DNA of 25,416 nt, from assembly GCA_900541335.1 (NCBI GenBank), contig UQJC01000030.1, positions 1-25,416 of the forward strand. The letters run 5' to 3'. Below, in pieces: positions 1-6,984 of this stretch. Position 1 is the stretch's first letter. The number at the start of each line of letters is the position of its first letter. The notes below the pieces were generated by a model that was given only the letters and a program-made list of their open reading frames with translations, was not told where the DNA came from and made no database searches. A program made the translations under genes and the position numbers. Origin of the DNA: an uncultured Prevotella sp. GTDB taxonomy: Bacteria > Bacteroidota > Bacteroidia > Bacteroidales > Bacteroidaceae.

Positions 1-223
1 CATCAGGGTTGCCAATCTGCATCGACTCACCATCCTGTCCAGGAGCTGAGCACTCAAATTCATTGCCGAGATTCCAACCTACTACATCCTTGTTCCATTG
101 CTGGGCGGTAGGGATCGATTCGCTTGTATCAGGCGTATCCACCTCCGAAGGACTAGCACTACAAGATAATGCAGTAAACATACTTGCAAATAGCAAGCAG
201 ATTTTCAAAAAGTACCTTTCCAT
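1..223 (-). CDS. GH5-family cellulase/endoglucanase lipoprotein, N-terminal part (cut by window edge)
   Basis: Only the first 74 codons are present; the gene runs off the left edge. The protein opens with a lipoprotein signal peptide (hydrophobic residues 5-19, lipobox TALSC with the lipidated Cys at residue 21). A Ser/Asp/Thr-rich tether of about 20 residues follows, then the start of a mature domain containing GWNLGNEFEC at 49-58. GWNLGN is the characteristic opening of glycoside hydrolase family 5 catalytic domains, which cleave beta-1,4-glucans, mannans or related chains, so a surface or periplasmic endo-acting enzyme is likely. The subfamily cannot be decided because the catalytic Glu residues lie outside the window. 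The ATG at 223 is chosen because it directly precedes the signal peptide; no Shine-Dalgarno is seen, which is normal for Bacteroidetes. It lies on the same strand as the HTCS regulator upstream, separated from it by a terminator and its own promoter. Confidence 0.8.
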   Translation of the reverse strand, partial: MERYFLKICLLFASMFTALSCSASPSEVDTPDTSESIPTAQQWNKDVVGWNLGNEFECSAPGQDGESMQIGNPD

Positions 224-279
224 TATTAAATTTATGGCTTATGGTTAGTTGCTGTTTATGCTTAATTGTTTATTCATAG

Positions 280-299
280 CGAGTTGTTGTTGGAACTCG
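280..299 (-). promoter_or_regulatory. 5'-end stem-loop in the GH5 transcript leader
   Basis: CGAGTT (280-285) and AACTCG (294-299) form a 6-bp stem with an 8-nt loop. It falls at the predicted 5' end of the GH5 mRNA, just downstream of the -7 element at 304-311. A 5'-terminal hairpin often protects an mRNA; that role here is inference. Confidence 0.35.
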
Positions 300-303
300 G
301 CTA

Positions 304-311
304 CAAAAGTA
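304..311 (-). promoter_or_regulatory. -7 element (TAnnTTTG) for the GH5 gene
   Basis: On the minus strand this reads TACTTTTG, an exact match to the Bacteroidetes -7 consensus TAnnTTTG. It would start transcription near 297-299, giving a leader of about 75 nt before the ATG at 223. No good -33 TTTG is visible at the expected distance, so activation by a regulator such as the adjacent HTCS is plausible. Confidence 0.5.
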
Positions 312-344
312 TGGTGAGGGGGAAAAAAGCAGGTTGGAATGCAA

Positions 345-389
345 ACAAAAAAGGTTTCAAATCTGACTTATCGCCAGGTCTGAAACCTT
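345..389 (-). terminator. Rho-independent terminator downstream of the HTCS gene
   Basis: On the minus strand, AAGGTTTCA (389-381) pairs with TGAAACCTT (359-351) across a 21-nt loop and is followed by a T-rich run (TTTTTTGTTTG, including the end of the stem). A second perfect hairpin, ACCATCTG / CAGATGGT (403-423, 5-nt loop), lies between it and the HTCS stop codon. Together they should separate HTCS transcription from the GH5 gene. Confidence 0.65.
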
Positions 390-464
390 ATATTTATATA
401 TAACCATCTGAATATCAGATGGTAGTAGTCCTACTTCCTTTACCATCAATTCACATGGCTCATT

Positions 465-3059
465 TTATTCATACTTACTCGGTGACACCCCGAAATGCTT
501 CTTGAAGACTGTACTGAAGTGCTTTACGTTTACAAATCCTGTCTTCAAGGAGACATTCAAGACGCTTTCTCCTTGCTTCAGATACAGGGCAGCCTGCTCC
601 AAACGGATGAGTCGCATGAAGTCTTGCGGTCCTTGCCCAGTCAACGTCTTCAATTTGCCATAAAAGAGGGTACGGCTCATCGCCATCTCCTGGCAAAGGC
701 GGTCGATGGTGAAGTCGGTATCGCTCAGGTTATCGAGAACGAGACGGGTAGCTTTCTCAACGAAAGCCTGGTCCATCGGATCCAAATCCGGTTCTTTTTC
801 ATCGGATGATTTATTCTTATCATCGGAAGATTTATTTGTTTCATCAGATGATTTATTCGTTTCATCGGAAGCCACGGATGGCAGAGAAGGTTCGCTTGGC
901 AACAGGTTCTTTGGAGACAATTGCCCAAAGTTCTCTCCTCTGACGATGGCGAGACTTTGCTCCATATAGTATTGACTCAGACGGCGGCGGTTCTTCAACA
1001 TGCTCGCAATCTTGCTGGCAAGGATGGCAGAGTCGAATGGCTTGGCAATGTAATCGTCTGCTCCAAGGTCTAGACCTTCTATCATGAAGCCGCGACCAGC
1101 CTTCGCCGTCAGGAGGATGACAGGCAGCCAACAGGTCTCCTTGTTTTCCTTGATGCAACGGCAGAGTTCATCGCCCTGCATACCCGGCATCATCACATCA
1201 GATACCACAATGTCGCACTCACCATTCTCAGACAGATACTTCAAGGCAGCCTCGCCACTCTCCACATCCATCACATGATATTGGTCGGCGAAAGCCATAC
1301 GGATGTATTGACGGAGGTCTTCGTTGTCATCTACAAAAAGAAGCGTGTCCTTAAGGGATTCCTCTGATTTTATTTTTTCATCGGCAGACACGGAGGTATC
1401 TGAAGTTTCCGGCAGACTTGCTGGCTTGGAAGAAACGGAAACATCAACATTTCCGTTATCAGGCAATACAACCAAGAAAGCAGTTCCCTTGCCTTCCTCG
1501 CTCTCGAATGTTAACTTTCCTCCCAGTTTCTGCACAAGCTGGCGAGTGAGCATCAACCCCAAGCCACTGCCCATCTCCTGAGAGTTGACCGCATTGGAGG
1601 CACGGAAGAAACTCTGGAAGATATGTTTGGCCTCGGTTTTCGGGATACCAATGCCGGTATCGCTTACCTGGATGCAGACTTTCTTGCCAACCTCATCGAA
1701 CGAAGCTGAGACAGTGACGGTTCCACCCTCCTGCGTATATTTTACGGCATTGGAGAGCAGATTCTCGAATATCAAATCCATCATAGAAAGATCGGTAGAG
1801 AAGATATGCTGTCCACAGGTTGCCAACCGAAGACTGATATGTTTCTCCTGCGCTGGCATCTGGAACTTCTCCACCTGCTGGCGCAAGAGGACAGACAGTT
1901 CCACTTTCTGCAAGCAAACTTGTGTCTTCGCAACGGCTATTTTCTGGAAATCAATCAACTCGGTCACCATCCCCAGAAGCTTGTCGCCATTACGCAGTGC
2001 CATCTCCAAGAACTTTCGGCTCTTATCGCCTAGTGTAGCATCCTTCGCCAAGTCGGCAAGAGGAGCCAGCACAAGACTCAAAGGGGTACGGATGTTATGG
2101 GCTGTATTCACAAAGAAGTTGATCTTTTCATCGTAGTACTTGCGATGCAAACGCTCCCTGTAGTAATCCCAGCCAAAATAGACTATAGCACCTAAGATGC
2201 AGAGATAGACAATCCATGCCCACCAAGAATTCCACCATGGTTGGGCGATATGAATCCGCAAGGTGGATTCTCCCAATATGCGTCCGTTACTCCTACTCAT
2301 TGCCTTGACATGCAGGGTGTAATTGCCAGGACGCAAGTTGGCAAAACGAGCCTGCTGGTAGGCAGAAGGAACACTCCACTGATGGTCGTACCCCTCCAGG
2401 TAATACTGATACTGGATGTCGTGCTGATACGGATAGTTGATGCTCTCGAAATGCACGATGAGGATTTTCTCATCATGAGAGAAACTCATCTTGCCTTCCT
2501 GCAACATCCCGAAGAGTTCTGCATGCCAATCTTCCAGTTGGTCAGCCTCATCGAAAGTCTTTCCCTCTACCTCAACACCCGTGATATGAAGAGGAGCCTT
2601 GTAGTTGAATCCCCCGGCAAACTTGGATGCCAAGACCACAGCTCCATCATTGCTTCCGAATATCATTCGCCCGTCTTGGGTCCGGACAACAGCCATACGC
2701 CTGTACTCCCGCTCCAATCCCTTAAAGAAGTTGAGATTGGTCACCTTTCCTTGATTAATGAAAGCCAGTCCTTTGTCGGTACTCATCCACACCTTGCCAA
2801 TTGGAGTCTTGACCAAGGCATAGACTGTGTTTGAAGGCAAAGACTGTGAGATAGTATAGTTCTTGACCTGATGCTTCTGCCAATCGTAGAGGTACAAGCC
2901 TCCTCCATCGGTGGCTATCCAGATATGCCGTGCATCCTGAAAAACCATCGCATTGACAAAGAAATTATAATCGAGAGTTGGAAATTCCGACGGATAGAAG
3001 AATCGACTGACACGAAGGCTTCGCTTGTCGATACGATAACATCCATGGGTCGTTCCCAC
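465..3059 (-). CDS. HTCS regulator, C-terminal half (propeller end, Y_Y_Y, histidine kinase, receiver, AraC HTH)
   Basis: This is the larger fragment of a hybrid two-component system protein, counted here from GTG at 3059 (864 residues). In order: Reg_prop beta-propeller blades (1-150); a Y_Y_Y domain (about 195-272); one membrane segment (about 279-297); a histidine kinase with H-box HNIRTPL (phosphoacceptor His321), N-box NLLSNAVKYT, G1 DTGIGIP and G2 GSGLGL; a receiver with acidic pair D577/D578, phosphoacceptor Asp621 (SDVMMPG) and Lys673; a Ser/Asp/Lys-rich linker with a seven-residue repeat (731-755); and an AraC-type DNA-binding domain (about 764-864). HTCS proteins sense oligosaccharides in the periplasm and activate polysaccharide-utilisation genes; the downstream GH5 is the obvious candidate target. 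The frame is continuous with the upstream fragment apart from one TAG at 3072-3074, so this is probably the back part of one broken gene. If it is translated separately, it lacks a signal peptide. Confidence 0.85.
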   Translation of the reverse strand: MGTTHGCYRIDKRSLRVSRFFYPSEFPTLDYNFFVNAMVFQDARHIWIATDGGGLYLYDWQKHQVKNYTISQSLPSNTVYALVKTPIGKVWMSTDKGLAFINQGKVTNLNFFKGLEREYRRMAVVRTQDGRMIFGSNDGAVVLASKFAGGFNYKAPLHITGVEVEGKTFDEADQLEDWHAELFGMLQEGKMSFSHDEKILIVHFESINYPYQHDIQYQYYLEGYDHQWSVPSAYQQARFANLRPGNYTLHVKAMSRSNGRILGESTLRIHIAQPWWNSWWAWIVYLCILGAIVYFGWDYYRERLHRKYYDEKINFFVNTAHNIRTPLSLVLAPLADLAKDATLGDKSRKFLEMALRNGDKLLGMVTELIDFQKIAVAKTQVCLQKVELSVLLRQQVEKFQMPAQEKHISLRLATCGQHIFSTDLSMMDLIFENLLSNAVKYTQEGGTVTVSASFDEVGKKVCIQVSDTGIGIPKTEAKHIFQSFFRASNAVNSQEMGSGLGLMLTRQLVQKLGGKLTFESEEGKGTAFLVVLPDNGNVDVSVSSKPASLPETSDTSVSADEKIKSEESLKDTLLFVDDNEDLRQYIRMAFADQYHVMDVESGEAALKYLSENGECDIVVSDVMMPGMQGDELCRCIKENKETCWLPVILLTAKAGRGFMIEGLDLGADDYIAKPFDSAILASKIASMLKNRRRLSQYYMEQSLAIVRGENFGQLSPKNLLPSEPSLPSVASDETNKSSDETNKSSDDKNKSSDEKEPDLDPMDQAFVEKATRLVLDNLSDTDFTIDRLCQEMAMSRTLFYGKLKTLTGQGPQDFMRLIRLEQAALYLKQGESVLNVSLKTGFVNVKHFSTVFKKHFGVSPSKYE
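799..871 (-). repeat. 21-bp tandem repeat inside the HTCS linker
   Basis: Three 21-bp units (799-819, 820-840, 841-861) plus a 10-bp partial copy (862-871) each begin TCATCGGA or TCATCAGA on the plus strand. They encode the seven-residue repeat S-D-E-T-N-K-S and variants in the hydrophilic linker between the receiver and AraC domains. Because 21 is a multiple of three, gain or loss of a copy would change linker length without shifting the frame. Confidence 0.85.
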
Positions 3060-3071
3060 CGCAATACTCTT

Positions 3072-3074
3072 CTA
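3072..3074 (-). other. In-frame TAG splitting the HTCS gene
   Basis: The plus strand reads CTA, so the minus strand reads GAC-TAG-AAG in the frame shared by both HTCS fragments. Only five codons (the stop and four others) lie between the residue before the stop and the GTG used as the nominal start of the second fragment. Without the stop the protein would be about 1391 residues, normal for an HTCS. Possible explanations are a nonsense mutation (for example from CAG or TGG), a sequencing error, or rare readthrough. Confidence 0.85.
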
Positions 3075-4640
3075 GTCAGGAGACTCCACGATACTCTGAA
3101 CCTCATTGATTGGTAAGTAGTTAACAGAGTTATCCACATTTCCATTCTTTTCTGATGATGATGATGGGATGTGTACCAAGTCTCCATCCAAACAACCTAT
3201 CCACAAGCCTCCTTCGCTATCCTTGAATATGCAATATACATAGTCGGTCTTTAACTTGCCATTCGACACAGAGTAAGCCCGACTGCTGCTTCCATCGGCA
3301 TGAACCTGAAAGATGCCATCACCATAGGTTCCCGCCAAGACCTTGCCGTCGGCAGTCTGACAAAGGGTAAGTGCCACCTTATTATACAGGGCATGATGCC
3401 AAAGTTGGGTTTGCTCATCATAGATGCTCACCCCCTTGTCGGTAGCATACCATATCTTGCTATTGCGGCCCAGTGTATCCACGCTTTGCATGACGTCGTT
3501 CACACCATTATTGATAAGCGACTGGCTGTTGAGATTCTCATGGCGCACAAACTCCAAAGTATGCTCCATCGGAATAGCTATATCCACACCTCCCGAATAG
3601 GAGCCTATCCAAAGGTCGCCAAGATGATCCTTGCAAAGGGCATAGACACCATTACCATGCAATACATTCTCCGGTCTGCCATCCGTATTCAAAAGCAGAT
3701 TCGTCTTACAGGTCTTCTTGTCGTAGGCATAGACACCTGCTCCATCCACCGCCATCAAGATGGTGACTGCATCGTAGGGGATAATGGAACGAACAGGGAT
3801 GAGCGGAATATCTGCTAAGGATGAGAATTGCGTGAGAGAAGACAATGGCTTCCAGGTTCTGTCATCGAGCAAGATAATGCCACGATGGAAAGTTCCCAAC
3901 CATATCTGATGAGCCTTCACGTCGTGATAAGACGAAAGAACGGAATAACCTCGCAAGAGCAATCGAGGCTGGACCGCATTCGGTGAATAGGCGAAGACTC
4001 CCGAAGGAGAACCTATCAACAACTGCTTGCCGATGAATCGGATATGATTGACATACGTGTTCTTCAGAATGTATTTTCCTTTGTTTGGCGAACCAGGGGC
4101 TGTTATGTCTTTGCTACCAGCAATAGATGGAGGAGCCATCCTATACACACCCCTATCCAATGCCATCCAAAAGCATCCCTTGTCATCGACCAGCAAGTCA
4201 TTGAGCACCACACTTCCTCCAAGCACATTCATCAGATTGACCTGGAGTTGGAATGTGTCTTTCACCTTATTATATATATAGATCTTTCCTTTATTATCAT
4301 AGGCATAGATATGCTGTTGGCTATTCTTGGTCAACTTGATGTTTCTGCCACAGGCATCACTAAACTGCATATCCGTTGCCAAGGTATAGTTCCGTACCTG
4401 TTGACCATTGCACCTATCAACGCCTCGCTTGGTACTGATCCACATAGCACCATCTTCAGCCTCAACTATCGAATACACATGGGCACTTGAGATCCCATTG
4501 TCTGTATTGAGATTCGACAACATCAGCATATTGCGGGTCAAATGTTCCTGTGCATGGAGCTGTGAACACAGCACCATGCACAAGAGCCACAGGAAACCAA
4601 CCTGCAATCTTAGTAAATATGACAAGCCTTTATTTTTCAT
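3072..4640 (-). CDS. HTCS regulator, N-terminal periplasmic propeller half (truncated by TAG)
   Basis: This is a 522-residue fragment with a signal peptide (hydrophobic core about 11-27, likely cleavage after SQLHA at 30) and then Reg_prop beta-propeller repeats of the HTCS sensor type, recognisable by recurring blades such as EDGAMWISTKRGV, GDLWIGSYSGGV, KIWYATDKGVSI and GGLWIGCLDGDL. It ends at TAG 3072-3074 in the middle of the propeller, and the next fragment continues in the same frame. On its own it would be a secreted, incomplete propeller with no membrane segment or kinase. The ATG at 4640 is preferred over an in-frame ATG at 4670 because it puts the basic residues directly before the hydrophobic core. 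The divergent Sel1-repeat gene starts only 63 bp away, so the two promoters must overlap. A near-consensus -7 for this gene (TACTTTAG, minus strand 4695-4688, one mismatch) is only weak evidence. Confidence 0.82.
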   Translation of the reverse strand: MKNKGLSYLLRLQVGFLWLLCMVLCSQLHAQEHLTRNMLMLSNLNTDNGISSAHVYSIVEAEDGAMWISTKRGVDRCNGQQVRNYTLATDMQFSDACGRNIKLTKNSQQHIYAYDNKGKIYIYNKVKDTFQLQVNLMNVLGGSVVLNDLLVDDKGCFWMALDRGVYRMAPPSIAGSKDITAPGSPNKGKYILKNTYVNHIRFIGKQLLIGSPSGVFAYSPNAVQPRLLLRGYSVLSSYHDVKAHQIWLGTFHRGIILLDDRTWKPLSSLTQFSSLADIPLIPVRSIIPYDAVTILMAVDGAGVYAYDKKTCKTNLLLNTDGRPENVLHGNGVYALCKDHLGDLWIGSYSGGVDIAIPMEHTLEFVRHENLNSQSLINNGVNDVMQSVDTLGRNSKIWYATDKGVSIYDEQTQLWHHALYNKVALTLCQTADGKVLAGTYGDGIFQVHADGSSSRAYSVSNGKLKTDYVYCIFKDSEGGLWIGCLDGDLVHIPSSSSEKNGNVDNSVNYLPINEVQSIVESPD

Positions 4641-4703
4641 TTCGATGATGATTCCAAGTGCTATTTCCATTATTTCTTTATTCTTTGCTAAAGTAATATT
4701 TTT

Positions 4704-5111
4704 ATGAGAAAATTCAGCAGAAGAGACAAAATCTTGTGTTTATTTATTGGATTTATTTATACTCAAATGCTTCATGCGTTTGGAAAGGGTTACGAATATG
4801 GTCTTGATGGGTGTGATTTTGACCCTCAAAAAGCCTTTGAATTCTATACCCAACTTGTAAAAGATGATTCAGCTTGGGGTAATGCTTTATTGGGAGATAT
4901 GTTTTTTCTCAATGAATTGATTGAGTCTGATGATCAACGTGCATATAACTATTACAGATTGGGAGCCAATAATAATGATGCATATTGTTTTTATCGTTTG
5001 GCTCTAATGAATTATTATGGTGTGGGTACTGCTAGAAATAGGGAAATGGCTTTGCATTATAAAAACAGAGCAATAGAATTAGGTTTTTCAGCTGATAGTT
5101 TTAGTTTTTAA
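4704..5111 (+). CDS. Small secreted Sel1-like repeat protein
   Basis: This 135-residue protein has a basic N-terminus and a hydrophobic stretch (about 9-26, ending LHAFG), consistent with a signal peptide. The rest is built from Sel1-like (TPR-related) repeats. The clearest is at about 92-127 (LALMNYYGVGTARNREMALH), preceded by two degenerate units at about 27-55 and 56-91. Sel1 repeats form alpha-solenoids that mediate protein-protein contacts; no catalytic motif is present and the partner is unknown. The gene is divergent from the HTCS (63 bp gap) and visibly AT-richer than the genes to its right, which may mean it was acquired separately. The ATG at 4704 directly precedes the signal sequence. 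A TATTCTTTG string at 4679-4687 resembles a -7 element with one extra spacer base. Confidence 0.7.
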   Translation: MRKFSRRDKILCLFIGFIYTQMLHAFGKGYEYGLDGCDFDPQKAFEFYTQLVKDDSAWGNALLGDMFFLNELIESDDQRAYNYYRLGANNNDAYCFYRLALMNYYGVGTARNREMALHYKNRAIELGFSADSFSF

Positions 5112-5311
5112 TATCAGTAGTTGTTCGTTTATTAAGAAGTGTTCCCCCATTTGCATGCAATGTTTGCTAATTGCATGTGATTGCTGCTAAGGCGAGATTA
5201 GTGGTATGTATTGCGCCCGACTTTGCGTGCTAACGGGAAGTATATCGTGCGGAGGTGAGCGATGAGGGAAAAAAGAAAGTAGAAGGGAAGAGCATATGTG
5301 TTTATTTTTTG
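5112..5311. other. Intergenic region with TTGCATGCAA palindrome
   Basis: No gene is supported here. The region holds a perfect 10-bp palindrome TTGCATGCAA (5151-5160), and TTGCATG recurs at 5171-5177, 20 bp further on. This may be an operator-like pair, but no function can be assigned. No convincing terminator follows the Sel1-repeat gene. Confidence 0.35.
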
Positions 5312-5319
5312 TAGTTTTG
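5312..5319 (+). promoter_or_regulatory. -7 element (TAnnTTTG) for the nucleotidyltransferase gene
   Basis: TAGTTTTG matches the Bacteroidetes -7 consensus exactly. Transcription would begin near 5325, giving a leader of about 85 nt to the ATG at 5411. A -33 TTTG is not evident at the usual spacing. Confidence 0.5.
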
Positions 5320-5410
5320 CAAAGTCTTAGTGACACATGAAAGGGTTCACCTCGTTTGTGTATCCAAGCAGGTTACTGACACATCTAACTTCATAATTAA
5401 TAATATAAAT

Positions 5411-6322
5411 ATGAAACCTACACTCTTTCTCCTGGCAGCAGGTATGGGTAGCCGCTATGGCGGTTTGAAGCAACTCGATGAACTCGGCCCTCACGGCGAG
5501 ACCATCATGGACTATTCTATTTATGACGCAATCAATGCTGGCTTTGGTAAGTTGGTATTCGTAATCCGTAAGGATTTCGAAGAGGATTTCCGTCGTATTG
5601 TCCTCTCTAAGTATGAAGGTCATATTCCCTGTGAACTCGTATTCCAGGCACTCGATGCCCTTCCCGAAGGATTTACTTGTCCCGCTGACCGTACGAAGCC
5701 TTGGGGAACGAATCACGCTGTGATGATGGGTAAGGACGTGATTAAGGAACCGTTTGCTGTGCTCAACTGCGACGACTTCTATGATCGCGATGCTTTCCGC
5801 GTAATGGGTAAGTGGCTCAGCGAACTTCCCGAAGGTTCTACGGGTCGCTACGCTATGGTGGGCTTCCGCGTAGGCAACACGCTCAGCGACAGTGGTACGG
5901 TGAGCCGTGGTGTTTGCGAAAACGATGCTAACCACCACTTGACTTCTGTAGTAGAACGTACGAAGATTCAGCGCTTCGACGGTGTGGTGAAGTACATGGA
6001 CGACAATGGTGAGTGGGTAGCGATTCCCGATACGACTCCCGTTTCAATGAACTTCTGGGGCTTTACTCCTGACTACTTCCAGCACAGTGAGGACTACTTC
6101 AAGACTTTCCTCTCTGACCCGAAGAACATGGAGAACCTCAAGAGTGAGTTCTTCATCCCCTTGATGGTGGATAAGCTCATCCACGATGGTACGGCTACTT
6201 GCGAAGTACTCGATACGACTTCGAAGTGGTTTGGCGTTACTTATCCCGAGGATCGTCCGGGCGTTGTCGAGAAGTTCCAGAAGCTCGGCGAAGAGGGCGT
6301 TTATCCTGAAAAGATGTTCTAA
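5411..6322 (+). CDS. NDP-sugar pyrophosphorylase-like nucleotidyltransferase
   Basis: This 303-residue protein has a nucleotidyltransferase (GT-A-like) fold. The N-terminal motif LAAGMGSRYGGLKQ (8-21) is the nucleotide-binding signature of sugar-phosphate nucleotidyltransferases. WGTNHAV (98-104) and LNCDDFY (118-124, with the metal-binding Asp pair) supply the rest of the active-site pattern. The family makes NDP-sugars from NTP and a sugar-1-phosphate, feeding glycan or cell-envelope synthesis; the sugar and base specificity cannot be read from the sequence. The frame stays open upstream to an ATG at 5330, but the ATG at 5411 is chosen because the nucleotide-binding beta-strand begins there and the extra 27 residues look non-coding. 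The gene stands alone, with its own -7 element upstream and a strong terminator directly downstream. Confidence 0.85.
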   Translation: MKPTLFLLAAGMGSRYGGLKQLDELGPHGETIMDYSIYDAINAGFGKLVFVIRKDFEEDFRRIVLSKYEGHIPCELVFQALDALPEGFTCPADRTKPWGTNHAVMMGKDVIKEPFAVLNCDDFYDRDAFRVMGKWLSELPEGSTGRYAMVGFRVGNTLSDSGTVSRGVCENDANHHLTSVVERTKIQRFDGVVKYMDDNGEWVAIPDTTPVSMNFWGFTPDYFQHSEDYFKTFLSDPKNMENLKSEFFIPLMVDKLIHDGTATCEVLDTTSKWFGVTYPEDRPGVVEKFQKLGEEGVYPEKMF

Positions 6323-6345
6323 AGAGACACATCATCCGTAAACAT

Positions 6346-6395
6346 AAAGAGGTTGTGCCGCACGTAGATACGTTGGCACAACCTCTTTGGCTTTT
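6346..6395 (+). terminator. Rho-independent terminator after the nucleotidyltransferase gene
   Basis: A 14-bp perfect stem, AAAGAGGTTGTGCC (6346-6359) with GGCACAACCTCTTT (6375-6388), encloses a 15-nt loop and is followed by GGCTTTT. It starts 24 bp after the stop codon. Confidence 0.85.
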
Positions 6396-6422
6396 AAGTA
6401 GATACAAAATAGTTTGTGGCTT

Positions 6423-6851
6423 ATGAGAAGTTACATGACACAGTTTACGAAGTACGTGATGATGTGCGTACTCTTGGCTGTACCTTTCATTTGTGTCGGT
6501 TGTCATGAGGATGAACCGATGCCTTCGACCCAACCTAGTGCATACCCTATTCAGTTTACGCTCTATGTTAATGCACTGCCTGAAACCGCGCTCTATAAGG
6601 TCATTCACACAGAGGATTCGATTCGCAAGTATTATTGTGAGGAGTTTGACCGTGCGAGCCTCTACTATCATTATGACGGCTTGTCGGGCACCTTTGATGA
6701 TAGTGCCAAGGTTGAGCAGGTAGTAGAAGCATGCAAGAAAGCAGAAGAACGTATGAAAACCTATCGTACGGATGAGCATGGCTTTATCTATACCTTTGTG
6801 ATTAGTCAAGGAGAGGAAGAGCCTTATACTAAGGAATATCGGTATGAATAG
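6423..6851 (+). CDS. Small hypothetical lipoprotein
   Basis: The product is 142 residues from ATG 6423. ATG at 6414 and 6435 are alternatives; 6435 would leave a tighter signal peptide. A hydrophobic stretch ends in the lipobox FICVGC, so the mature protein should be a lipid-anchored, roughly 115-residue acidic domain. The Cys is followed by HEDEPMPS, an acidic stretch that may act as a surface-export signal in Bacteroidetes lipoproteins. The remainder shows alternating beta-like segments (PIQFTLYVNA) and a charged helix (about 100-120). I do not recognise the family. It is flanked by terminators on both sides, so it is a single-gene unit. Confidence 0.7.
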   Translation: MRSYMTQFTKYVMMCVLLAVPFICVGCHEDEPMPSTQPSAYPIQFTLYVNALPETALYKVIHTEDSIRKYYCEEFDRASLYYHYDGLSGTFDDSAKVEQVVEACKKAEERMKTYRTDEHGFIYTFVISQGEEEPYTKEYRYE

Positions 6852-6906
6852 GTGGATGGGTAACCAGTTACGACTACCGAGTGGTGATGTACTCATCACA
6901 TCATAA

Positions 6907-6962
6907 AAGCATCCCGAATGCAGTCACTACGTGTGATAACTGCATTCGGGATGCTTCGTTTT
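6907..6962. terminator. Bidirectional terminator between lipoprotein and glycosyltransferase genes
   Basis: An 18-bp perfect stem, 6907-6924 with ACTGCATTCGGGATGCTT at 6939-6956, has a 14-nt loop. It is followed by CGTTTT on the plus strand and a shorter TTTTA on the minus strand. It sits between convergent genes and probably serves both. Confidence 0.85.
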
Positions 6963-6984
6963 AGGAGATAGCGTGTGTTGCAGG

